DNA from: Burhinus oedicnemus
Lineage: Eukaryota; Chordata; Aves; Charadriiformes; Burhinidae
DNA length: 64,000 bases
Assembly (NCBI GenBank): GCA_008921705.1
Contig: VFFE01007037.1
Span: 3,968 to 67,967, forward strand
Direction: 5' to 3'
Shown: one piece after another, positions 1 through 11,900 of the stretch
Layout: every line of letters starts with the position of its first letter
How positions within the stretch are numbered: position 1 is the stretch's first letter
Notes under the pieces: generated by a model
Told to the model about the DNA's origin: nothing
What the model saw: only the letters and a program-made list of their open reading frames with translations
The model's database searches: none
Made by a program: the position numbers and the translations under genes

Positions 1-480
1 CCCGAGGGGTCGGCGGCGGCAGCGCGGGGTGGGCGTGCGTGGTGTCCGGGCACCCTTTCCCGCCGGGGCCGGCCGTGCCTGCCCGGGAGCCGCGGCCTGC
101 GGGGGAGAAGCCCCATTTTCAAAGGTATTTTCAGTTGAGCGTGAGGGAAGGAGCCGTGTCTGGAGTGGAGGTGCACCCCCGCCGGCAGGCTCGGCCTTCA
201 CATGCCGGGTTTTGTGCCCCGAGCTGCCCGCACCCTCCTGGGTGCTGGCGGTGCCTGTGTCGTAGGTGCCCGCCGTCGCCGGGCCTGTAGGAAGAGAATG
301 CGTTTTGTTATGGCACCATCGTCTCTGGCTTCCCTTCGTCACGCCTCGTCGTGGAGACGGACCTTGGCCTGCGAACACGACGGGTTGTGGCAAGCCCGGG
401 TCAGGGTGCCAGGGGGCTGGCGGGGAGGGAAGGCGGCTGGGTGCCCAACGGTACACTTCTGTGGCAAGGGTCAGAGCGAA
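1..480 (+). promoter_or_regulatory. NDEL1: GC/CpG-rich segment, probable tail of the NDEL1 CpG-island promoter and non-coding first exon
   Basis: The first few hundred bases are dense in G, C and CpG, especially 1-120, and composition falls to ordinary intron values after about 450. NDEL1 needs a non-coding first exon upstream of the coding exon at 8902, and this is the only CpG-rich stretch upstream. A possible splice donor (GGG followed by GTGGGC) lies at 29-30, which would put a first exon at the extreme left edge. This is inference: no TATA box or confirmed transcription start can be seen. Confidence 0.4.
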
Positions 481-2081
481 ATTGAGAGCAAAATTGCAGA
501 ATTTGGATGGGTTAAGCCCAAACTGCCCAGCCTGTGGAGCCTGTCCAGCTCCTCAGCTATTCCTGGCTTGCTCTCCGGTCCGCAGGGCCGCGGGGTGACT
601 CACCCCCAGGTCTCGCCTTCCCCAGGCTGTGGCAATCCCTCCCTCACGTCATGCGTGATAGAGAGGATGCCTATCCTCCTTGCTCTCTGCTTAAATGAAG
701 TGGGCTGTGCTCCCTGTCCATCCCCATGCTGCCCAGGGGAGGAGGGCAGCTGGGATGGGTGTGATGGTGACAAATTGCTTTTGACTTCACTCCTTCCTCA
801 GAGCAATTTCCGAATGCAAAGGGACTTAACCCCGTGCATGTGCGGAAACACGCGGCAGAATAAGTTTGGTGACTTGCCTGGCTGTCATCGGGGAGCACAG
901 CTGCTCCCTTTACATTCACTGTGCCTCCTTTGTAGGTGGCTTTGTCCCAGAATGTGTTTATTTTTCCATCATCCATCCCCAGTCAGTGACAGAAACCTGG
1001 GCATATGATTTGCCTTCATTCTCATAAAATACATCAGATGCCTAGTGTACATCTCAAGTGAATATTTTCCAGTAATTCTGTGAGGGTTTTTCTCCGAGTT
1101 TTTTATCGCCTCCCTCTCAGCTTAGCCAGTCCTGTTGTATTTTGTATAAACATGATCAAACTCGAACAGTCCCTGCCTCGTATTCCCAGTTTGATGAGTT
1201 TGACCTGAATTGCAGCAGACATGCTGTAAAGGATAAACGCATCCAACACAAGAGAAAACACATTACTAGAGTAAGACTTCCAGTTAAGTGACTTCCCATT
1301 AACGCATCTCTTTCTTCTTAGTGAGGAGGAGAGCTGTCCATGCCCAACCGCAGCCCAGCTTCATCACTGTCGACCAGTTTGCACTGGGAGTATTCAGTGA
1401 CTCGGGGCTTCTCTGTTCCCTCTGAAACTATCCTGACTTGGTCATGAGTGTGGAGAAGAGGCAGAGGGCAGTGTTGGGGGCCTATGGCGTTTATTGCCCT
1501 GAGAGGTGGTTAAATATGTGAAATAACAGAAGAAGCATTCTTTGGATATTTAAGCAAATTTTGTTTGGTGGTGGTTGTTTTTTCCCCTAGAAACAATTCC
1601 TGGACACCGCAGAATGTAGGTGGCCTTGTCAAGGTCAGTGTTTTGTTAGAGGTATTAGTAACTAAGAGGAAGGAGCTGTCCAGGGGCAGAAAAGTGACTA
1701 GGAGGCTTTTATGGTTTTTTATTTATGTTTAAATTTGATGTGTCAGCGATGTGACTGTACAAGTATGCTGGTTGATGGTGCCAGTTAACTGCCATTGTTT
1801 GGGATATGGCAGGTGTAGGTAAGTAGTGTGGTTTTTTGACTAATAGTGTTAGGTCTGCCCTTGAAGAGAGATCTGCTGTCTTACTTTCAGACCCAGACCT
1901 CGCTGGGCTATGTACTTACGTTGTATATGTGGAGCCAGAGCTCCAGAGCCACATTCTCCTTTTGGTTTGCACATGCAAAGATTTGATGCTGCATGTCATT
2001 GGGAGTTACAGTGGTGAAGGTATGTGTTCAGGAGCATAGTGATTTAATTTCCTTCCCCCCTCTTCAGGGTAAAGCCCTCTT

Positions 2082-2100
2082 CCCCCCCCCCCCCCCCCCC
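2082..2100. repeat. poly-C tract (19 bases)
   Basis: An uninterrupted run of 19 C after TCTT on the plus strand, in the NDEL1 5' intron. Its length may be uncertain because such runs slip in replication and sequencing. Confidence 0.9.
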
Positions 2101-5100
2101 AAACTCGGTACTATTTATTCCCTCAGTCTGTTACAGTTATGCTTGAGAAGCAGGGGAAGTCAGACTACAGAAAGGAAACAGTCTTTTTACAGTCCTTCTT
2201 GACGTTTGTGACTCCACAAACGTAATCAAGATAAACTATGAAGTGTATTCAAGGAAACTTTCTTTTCACTGCTGTACTGCACTCATCCATGGGCAAAACG
2301 AGATGTACCCATCAAAGCATATTTTTCCTGGTACGGTTGTGTCCCTGGAGGGCTATTCTGTTGATACAGCTCAGTAGCAGATTGTGCTCCTTCTCTCTCC
2401 TGATCAGCGTAGAGCTTGGGGATTTATTTTTAACTCTCATCTTGTTAAGTGTTTATTCAAGACACCTAAGGCCCTCTCTGTTGATGGCTGGCCTGTGACT
2501 AGCTTTTGGGTAATATTTTTCAACAAAAGCATTTTCCCTCCCTGGCACTGATAGAACTTCAGAGATTTAAAAAGCAACAGAGTTCACTCCTCTTGGAATA
2601 AACCTGTGCTAAGTGCTTTTCCCTTTAAGTTTCTTTGTCACTTGTCATTCTGCAGTGTCCAGAAGCGTCTTGGCCTTCTGGCCACTGCCTTTCCAGGGAA
2701 TGTTGTCATCTGGATGGTTTTAATAGGGAGGCCCAAGGGACCCGCGTGCTGCCATTTGTTGCAAGCTTTTGGCTGTGCGTGTCAAGCCCTCAGATGAAGT
2801 CGTTGCTTCTGGGTAGGATGCTCTGTAATTTTTCAAGGTTTAAAGAGAAACCAGGCAACTGGGAGTTAGTGAAGATGCAAGTTGGGTGGATGGTTATCCA
2901 GATGTGGGTGGGGGGTATGCAGGCACGTGGCGGTTTGTGCCAGCTGTCAGCCTCAGGTGTAGAGTCAGGATTGGTGCTCCTGGTGCTCATCATATCTCAC
3001 TGACTTTCGTAAGAGGTGGCTTTGCAGAGAGTGGAGACTGAGGCAGGGAGAAGCATATCTTTTTCACAGCCTTAATTTCCTTCTCGGTTTGCTGTTTACT
3101 CCACACTCTTCTGCTCTGCATGGATTTGTCCCTCTGGGGTTCCTGGGTATGGAGCTGGGAGCAAATTGTTCTCATGGTCAGGCTGTTCTGGGACATGCAC
3201 ATCTTCAGGGGCCTCTCCTTTGTCTCTGCAGATACTGAACCTGCACCAGGAGCACCAGCCTCTTCAGATTTTCCTTTTTAAGGTGCTTCCGTGGTGTTAC
3301 TTGGGAACAAATAGAGGCCAGATATCTTAAACTTCCCATGTTTGTAAAAGGGATAAATGTTTTTTAATACTAAATTCTGATGCCTTTGGTTAGTTCTAGC
3401 TTGATTTCTGAAAAGAGACTTCTTGCATCAGTACCTTCCTTCTGGTTTCAAGGCTTGCATCCCAGTGCTGGCACCAAGGGGTTTTTTGCACCACCAGGTA
3501 TCATATATTTACAAGGTGTGGGAGTCTTGGCCATGTAGTGTAAAGCATACCTGTTTTAGTTGATTAATAAGGCTGATTCCACAAGAGGTTGTTGAGATAA
3601 CAAGGCTTTACTGTATGGTGGTCAGTTATCTTAAAGGCTTTTAGCCTGAACTTGGTTTGGTCATCTTCTGCCTCCTGTGCTGTCCAAATTGGAAATGCAG
3701 GATTTATTATTACGGCAGAGTGAGGAGCGTTGTGCTGACACTGTGCTCTGTGACTTTCTTTTTTCTTGAAAGTTCGTATGCTGCTGTTGTAAGAGGCAAG
3801 GAGGCATTTGTTGTGGTTCACCAGAGAACATTCAGTTCAAAAATAGTATTGCAGGAAAAGACACAGATTCACTTTCCGAAGCAGCGATGGATGCAGGCAG
3901 CCTTCCAAAACACGTATGAAAATGCCTACAGCTCCTATTTCAGGATGAGAAAAACAAGCACAAATTGTTTGGTGAAACCTAATCTATGGCTTTTGTTTGT
4001 TTGTTTTCCATATTGTAATAAGTGAAAGACAATGCAAATTTGCTTTGGTTTTTGGCTGGACTGCTCAGGTTCCTTTGCATTGAATCCTGGTTGGGTTTTG
4101 GAAGAAAATCCAGAGCTTCAGGGGTTTGAGGGTTAACCTGTCAGTTCTCCTGGTTTGGGAAGGTGAAGAATGGTGGAAACAAGATTTCTTCTGCTTCTGT
4201 CTGTGAATCAGCATAAAATGGGAAGAGGAAGAAGACCTGGTTGCTGACAGTCCTTCCTGCTCTTCGTGGCAGCTCTGGACGGTGCCAGCACTCAGCAGCA
4301 GAGTCGTTCCCTGCGAGAAGGGGATGACTGTGGTAGTTACGTGGCACTTGGCAGTTTTGGGGCCTCTGATAGCCAGAATAGGTTGTTATCTTGAGAACTG
4401 CAGGCCAGATGTGAGCTTGGCAGAATTTCTTTATCAAGTCCTGTTTTAGGTGGTTACTTATTTAATTCCAAAGGTCAATGGACATTTGCATTGCCTTCGG
4501 TGGTGGGGCGGCAAAGTGTGGATGGGGGAGTCTTGTGGCTTGTCGCACTCGAGTGGCCTTGCTTTGCCTTTGCTTAAGTCTTTGTGTTTGCTGTCTAAAA
4601 ATACTGTGAAGAAGAAAGCTAGTGTGCAGAAAAATGACCTGTTCATGAACATGAAACAATATTCATTCACTTTATATGGCAAATATTTATAAGCTAGTTT
4701 TAAATGGGAGAATGCAGCTTGATTAAAATCAGGAAGAATGGTTTATCCAGGCACTTGAGATGCTGCAGGTACATCCTGGGTGAATTGCAGTTGCCTCCGA
4801 GCAGTACTCGGAATCATTTTGGACGTGCTTCTGTAGCTCATCCTTACTGCGATGCGTCAGTGAATTGAGTTGACTTTGAGCGTGGGGAGGAGTGGATTCC
4901 TGACTGTGGGAAGGGGTGGGTGGAAGTCAAAGCACTGTGCTATTTTTCAAGCTTGGTGTTTTGGTCTGATACTTGATCCAAACCCTAGCAGCAGCCTCTA
5001 GTCACATGGAGAGTCCAGGAAGCTTTTTTAAGGTATTGTGTTACACTTCAAGCTGTGTTTGTGTTTTCATGACTTATCTGAAAGGTGGCTCCATAAAGAT

Positions 5101-6121
5101 TTTGTTTTGGCCTTGAATGCAAGGTTCTTTAAGGTACCTGAGAAATACTGTCTGCATGTTAGTTTACTTCTGCTTGTTGGATTTAGCCTTTGGCTCTTGT
5201 AATGTCCAGAGGATACTGAGCATCTCAGTTGTAAGGATGCCTTTGGAGGTGAGAAACCAGATTTGTCCTGTACAAAACCCCTGGATTTAGAGAAGTTCTT
5301 AACTTACAAGCTGCAGGTTTTTTAGAGTGATCACAGCATGGAAAAGCTGTTCCATTTTAACAGTGGAGAGTTACTCTGTCCTGCTGTGTAAGGGGGGGTT
5401 GGAAAGGAGCCACTGCGTTTTGAACGTAGTTCTTGTTTGACAGCTGCTTCAGATCCTGGAGTTATGCCCATGTAGCTGAGTTTTTCCCAGGGCGCTGTGT
5501 CAATGCTAAGCTGTGTTGTAATGAATTCCGAGTGGGCAGCAGCATAAGCCTGCTCTCATTTTGCCTGGAAGACGCTGCTGCATTGTCTTGTCTGTATCCT
5601 GAAAGCCTCAGTGTTTGTCAAAGGCTTGATTCTGCAAGTGCCACGTATGCAAAGAAGCCTGTGAATAGGAAGGGCTTGCTGTGCTGGTTCTCAGCTCCTC
5701 ACATAATGCCCAGACCCAGGACAACTGGGAACAGGCTGAAGCAAAGCAGTTTTTGTTAAACTCTTGGTATTCCGTGGGCATCTGCTCTCCCACACATGAG
5801 ATGTTGAAAATTGTCTAGTTATGTTCTGATAATGCCTAGCAGTTGCTTTCTGCCTGGCATATAAATGTGCCTAGACAGGCCTCTGTTTCTACACCATAAA
5901 TAGAGGGAATGGGCAAAGACTGGCAGAAGTTAAGTGACTTACTCATGGCCACATGTGTGCTGGTGGCAGGTTTGGAAACTGTCTGCATCTCCCAACTCTC
6001 AGACCAGCGTTTTGGCCCTGAATCACCTTGTTTCCAGAGTGCGTATATGTGCTATTATCTCTTTTTCTTGTCCCTCATGCGTGCGAGGGAAGACAAGTGA
6101 TGTAACTGTGTACAAAGACTG

Positions 6122-6173
6122 GGATGTGGATGTTGGAGCTTAGTATTGGATGTGGATGTTGGAGCTTAGTATT
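6122..6173. repeat. perfect 26-bp tandem duplication
   Basis: Two identical copies of a 26-base unit starting GGATGTGGATGTTGGAGC at 6122 and 6148. It is a recent local duplication in the NDEL1 5' intron. Confidence 0.95.
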
Positions 6174-8901
6174 GCATGCTGGCATTAATATGTTGTGGGT
6201 GTTTATGCAGTGCAGTTAGATCAGAAATCCATGCTGATAGCATTGGGCATGATGGTAGACATAGGGCATGGGTAATCATGAACTATCACCTGCTTAACTT
6301 GGAAAAGGTCAGCTTGCTCTTGGGAAGGAAGAGTTGGGGCTGAGGGGCCTGAAGTACCACAGGGCTGAATCTCCTCCCTCTGGTGTCTCAAAGAAAAGGG
6401 TCTTTTGGCAAGGCGGGAGGCGGGGAATTGTCCTGCATCGGCAGTTGGTGACTCTGTAAGTACTTGTGGTCCCAGACAGCCCTTCCTGCTTCTCACACAG
6501 ACTGCCGTGTGTGCAGGGATTCCTGGGATGTTTATTTCCAAGGGTGTGCCCTGTGTGAGTGGACAGGAAGGAGTTGTGGGCCCAAGCGTACCTTATCTCG
6601 GCTGCTTCTAGGAAATGATGTAAGATGCCTTCTTGTGCAAAGCTTTCTCTAAATGCCTCCTGAATTTTGCTGACAGGTGGCTTCCTTGCTGCTTACCTTT
6701 TGAGATCAGCTCCTCTGGAGCTGTGGGAGCTGGCCCTGTTCTGTGCTGCCTCTCATTTATTTTGGGGAAAATGTGCTTCTTGCTGATCTAAGCCTCTCAG
6801 AGTGTGCCGGTTTAGAGCTGAGTGCCTTAGAGGGAAAGGTCAGAAAGCTTTTACGGAAGCGGTTTCAGTGAGGTCAGTGTGGGACTGATGTTACGGACAG
6901 CAGGCAGCAATAGCAGAGCCAAGCTGCTCACCTCTTCCTCTTCCTGGCAGTCTGAATCACAGTTCAGGAGCTGCCTGATGCGTGCCTGAGCCACGGCAGA
7001 TGTCTGCTCGCCTTAATGCACCCGGCTGCGAAACCACGACACTTTGGGAGGTGATTCATGGGCTCTACCTCCACTGTAAACAGTCTTTTGCATAGGACTT
7101 ACAATTTATCCCTATGTTGTGATTAAGCAGCCTTGGTAACAGGTGCAACTACTGAAGTAAGTACACCCAAAGAAATTTTTATCTGAAGAGGTACAGCAGG
7201 ACTGCAAATATATGTGTTAGGAGGAATTATAATGGCTCCACATATATGTTTTATTTTCTCAGTACAGGGCAATGCAGAAAATGAAGCACCATCTGTTCTC
7301 TTGGGCAGCATGGAAACCTGATTCGTGACAAACTTGCTTCTACAATAGAGCTGTAAAGTTAAATAAGCACGATGAGAGAGTTGGGGTGTTTTTGAGCACC
7401 CCCTGGATAAATTTGATCTTGTACCCTTGGATTGTGGCAGCTGCAGTCTCAGCTGAAGAACAAATGTGCCAGGTCTGCCTCACTTTATTTGTGAGATAAG
7501 TGCCAGTCTCTGAAATGAGCCTGTCTGCCCTCTGATGAAAGCATGGGATTGTTTTGTCCTACTTTTAGGTGGCTAAAATCTGGGTCACTGAGATGCAGGA
7601 CATATTAGCATGACAATTTTAGGCCTGAAGGGACAGTGTTGGCTGTTGATGCCTGTTAAGAGTGTGAAAGTCAGGACTTCTAGGTCAGCTATTACTGATT
7701 GATGAGCTTGATGCAAGCATTGTTTAAAGCCTTTGCTTTAAACAGAGAAGAGGTTGGGTTTCAGTTTATTCTTTTCTAGATGTTAATAACAGAATTTGCG
7801 TCTTGGCTTTTGAGGAGAAAAAAAATGCCTGCGAGTAAGAGAGTTGGGGCATTGCTTGGAGAGAGCTCAGAAATGGTACACGGTGCATCTCTGGGCTGTG
7901 GTGGGGAACCATGCCTATCTGAACACTGCTCTTGGTCCTGAAGGACCACGACCACCTCTTCATCTTCATCACCTTCTGAGACCAGGTGTGTGTTGAGGCC
8001 CCGAATGTCTTGTGTCCCTCTGGACTGTGTATTCCTCCATTACTGGGCAGCAGTATAAAAAGTACACGTTGGGTTGCATTTCTTACACTGGCTAATAGCC
8101 GAGCAGCAATGCAAATGGCATCCAGTGGTGCAAGCAGTTGAAGAAAGGAGGTCCTCATCCAGAGACTGTGGTCCCCCGGCCTTGGCGTGGGAAGCTGGTC
8201 CTCTGAACACCTCCAGGCTGGAAGCACTGTTGTATGATGTGACCATGTAATTTTAGAGACAGGCTGATCTTTTTTTGTGTGTGTTTTAGAGGACAGAGGG
8301 AGCAAAATTATGTGGGTAACTTGTGTTACCTGTGTGTTTTACACGAAAGCAGGAATTAGCTAGGACTCAACATAGGCAGAGTAAACTGAATTTTAATCTC
8401 TGCAGCACAGCGTGTTAGCAGTTGACCTCAGAGTGTTTGTCCTTGTTCATTACATGCCTTTGCAGCTCTAATAGGAGTTGTAGTGTGCATTGCTGTATTG
8501 GCGACAGGAGGCAAAATGTCTTTAAGAACATTTTACAAAGGAAAGTGGAAACTGTGATAGCTGTAAATTTTAATATCTTTCCAAACTGTGGTCCTAAGTG
8601 GGCTTGTGGCATTAACTACTGTTTCAGTGGCAGTTACAAAATACAGCCAAAATTTCTTGTCTCATTTCAGGCCGCTGCACGAGCATTTCCAGAAACTGGA
8701 TAAAATTACGTTGCTTGTTGCGGCAGGTCTCTGTGCTGAATGATGCTTGTTAGGAATCATTAACATCCCTCTTGTGGGTGCCAAGTCTGGATGCCGCTGT
8801 CAGAAAGGCTGTGGCAATGAAGCCCAGTACTTAGCAGCAGTTTGGGGGGCAGTCCGCCTGTCTGTTTATCCTGAGTGTATTCTTATGTTTGTATCCTGCA
8901 G

Positions 8902-8999
8902 GTCGTATTGATCATGGACAGTGAAGAAATCCCAACTTTTTCGAGTCCAAAGGAGGAAACTGCATATTGGAAAGAGCTTTCCTTGAAATACAAACAAAG
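8902..8999 (+). CDS. NDEL1: NDEL1 first coding exon (residues 1-28, codon 29 split)
   Basis: The exon begins after CAG at 8901 with 12 nt of 5' UTR; the ATG at 8914 gives [19 protein letters not shown], the conserved NDEL1 start. It ends at 8999 before GTACTG, leaving AG for the split Ser29 codon. The upstream in-frame ATG at 8875 lies in the intron, so 8914 is the start. Confidence 0.97.
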
Positions 9000-11900
9000 G
9001 TACTGTTGTAGATTTGCAGGCTGGATTTGGTTCTTAATGACCAGAACATTGTTTAATCTATTTCTCTGTAAGGCTACACCAAGATGGGTATTAGATATTT
9101 TAGAAAGAATCTCTGCATATCCAGCTTTAAATTGAGCTTTAAAATTTCCAGCCTTGTGGGAGGTGAGTGTTTCTTGCACAGCGTTGCCATGCCATGAACT
9201 CCAGGCTATGTTTCGAGCATGTTTGAGCAAGAGCAGAGCCCTTTTGCCATCATGTGCATCTTTGTATAATTAAAGCGCTGCCTTAAGTAGTATCTTGACC
9301 TTTTATCATAAGGAGGCACCTTTGGGCTTGCCTTGTGTTGTTACTCTTCCCTCAAGCTTCTTGTACTTCAGTTACTGGTATGAAAACTGGCTGATTTGGT
9401 GTCTGCTGCAATTTATTGAAGTATATTGTACCTCATGGTCCAGCCTGTACCAGTGGTTTGCATCTTTTAGGGGGCACAGGGCTTTTTGGTTATCAAAAAC
9501 GACAAGAGAGGTTGTTGTCCTGAGTAATGCTGTGCTTCTTGTGGGGGTGAGGTTTGTTTGGGGTTTTTCTGGAGTGGTGCACATTGGAGGCTCCCACTTT
9601 ACTTTCTTTGGAAAGCTTTCCTTGCATTCAGTATTACTCATGTGCAATTGAGATGAAGCTGTTTTAAAGCTCTCTCAAGACCAAAGGGCCCAAGGTGGAA
9701 GTTGCTTGTTTGGTTGGTTTTGGTGTTTTTCTGGAAAAGGGGGATGGGGCCTGTCCACATGGAAAAGCTAAGCTGGTTTGAGGTGTTGGAAAACTTTCTC
9801 TCTTGGACACCAGTGGATATGTTGTTTCCTAAAACCTTGTGAGTTTTCTCTGCTGCTTGCGAAGAGCTGAGCTATTACATATGGTAAAATGCAAATTTAA
9901 TAAGCAAAGTATGTGGAGTGGCTACTTCTAGTATTTAATAACTTGCAGTACTATAAGGTAGGTGCTGGCTTCCTGCCTCAGTGCGCAATAGCCCTAAGAT
10001 TCAATACTTCATGCTTTTCAAGAGCCTTAAATTTCTAGATAGTGCAGAGATCCAGAAGCCATTGTTCTCTTTTACAGTTTTTGACGAAAACCAGGTTAAA
10101 TGTTTGTTTAATTAATTGACTCTATCCTCCTAGCAGTGAAGTCTAATGGAGTACAGAGTGGTTGTCAGACTCCCATGAATCCTGTAAATAGCTTTGATAC
10201 AAGTTGTATTCACATACACATTTAATGTAGCTGTTTGATGTAAGAGAATTAATTTCCTTTTACACCTAAGCTTAATGTTGTAATTTCTGTTTCCCCATTT
10301 TTCTTTTCCCCTTGGAAGTCTGTGGATGACACTTAAGTACTCCAAAACTATTGTTTTTTCAGCTTATTATTTTAAAACAGCTGTGGATTTTGTTTTAACT
10401 TGTGAGATGTTGAATTTTCAACTGATTAAATCCTTTCCTTACAGCTTCCAGGAAGCTCGTGAAGAGCTGGCTGAATTTCAGGAGGGAAGCAGAGAATTAG
10501 AAGCTGAGTTGGAGGCACAGCTAGTGCAAGCTGAGCAGCGGAATAGAGATTTGCAAGCAGATAACCAAAGACTGAAGTATGAAGTGGAAACATTAAAGGT
10601 GGGTCTTTCCTGTAACAGCATTGCCTCTTCTTACAGATATGCCTTGGGTCTCATTTTAGATTGATCTGTTCTTGGTCACTAAATATCCAAATGAAGTAAA
10701 GGAGTTGTCTGTTTAAGATCCAGACCTGTGTATGGCATGTACTCCAGATAAGGCCAGCAACTTACCAGGGAAATTTCTGGCAGAATTTTTCTTGGTCACA
10801 TCATGAAATTCTTGTCATGGAGTTTGTGCTCATTTGTTTGAATTCTCTAGGCTTCGCCAAGTAGTAGCTTTATTAGTTACGTGGACAATGTCAGCATAGC
10901 AACAGGGCGGACAACACAAGTATGTTTTGTCAGAGCACTGTGTTACCATCTTTCTTTGCATACTAGTTTTCTTGCCCAGAAGATCTCCTTGGTTTTATGA
11001 GGCTTTATGAAAAAGCTGAAGATTTGTGCACATCTTTCAGAGACAATCTCTTAATTCTTCCTTGACAGCCATATCTGTGGAGACAGGAATTGCATAAGGG
11101 TCTGCACGTGCAGAAGGTGACTTTTAATTGATGGCACTATGTTAACAAGTTCTTGCCTCTTTTGAAATCTTGGAAAAGCATCATTTTTGGTAGCCTTGGG
11201 TTATTTTAGTGAAGGCAGAGGTTGGAAACTTAACCAGTGGAAATAAAGTTTATGGAATTACTTGTTCACGTATCCAGTCCCAGCTATACCTGTAAGGTCA
11301 GTCCAGGTTTTATAAGGTCAGTAGTTTTTCCATAAGCCCCTGTCTGTATCCTCAGAGCTGATGAGAGTGTGTTTGGGAATGAATTATTCCAGTCTTTCGA
11401 AGATGGGCTTGTGGACCTGGAGGTTTTGTAACAGATTTCAGTGGCTCTTATTTTTGCTAATGGAGATGTCAGACAAGTTCTGTAAACAGTGTGGCTATTG
11501 TCAAGGGAGAGGCACTGCAGGGGAGGCTGTGCAGCTAGATTTCTCTCTGGCTTCCTAGATGCTTGAGGCTTCAGAGCAGCTGTCAGTGCAGGCTGCCAGG
11601 AACAGATGCAGCGATGCTTCTCTGAGCAGCCAGCTGTGTCGTGGTGAGATGTCTGTGCACAATGCAGCGTTTGTGATTTTAATACTGTGTCCAGCTCTGA
11701 TGTTCAGAGTGTTCCTTCTACCTCTCCTGTTTTTGCTCTGTATTAGCAGCAATCCCACGTCAGCAGACTGCAGCAAGTATGTTACTTTCTTTGTCCCATT
11801 TCACTACTGATGTCTTGGAGAATGTAAATGACTGATATTTATCTTGCTACTTCTTTCTTTCAGGAGAAACTGGAGCACCAGTATGCACAAAGTTACAAGC

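Larger units (their letters stand above)
481..8901 (+). other. NDEL1: NDEL1 5' intron
   Basis: This 8.4-kb stretch ends in a good acceptor (pyrimidine-rich run then CAG at 8899-8901). I see no conserved coding exon in it on either strand. It holds a 19-base poly-C tract at 2082-2100 and a perfect 26-bp tandem duplication at 6122-6173. Open frames of 60-180 codons here have no recognisable protein character. Confidence 0.75.

Noticed and set aside
7766..8305. A 179-codon minus-strand open frame in the NDEL1 5' intron.
   Set aside because: No recognisable domain, signal or conserved motif, and other frames overlap it; it looks like chance.
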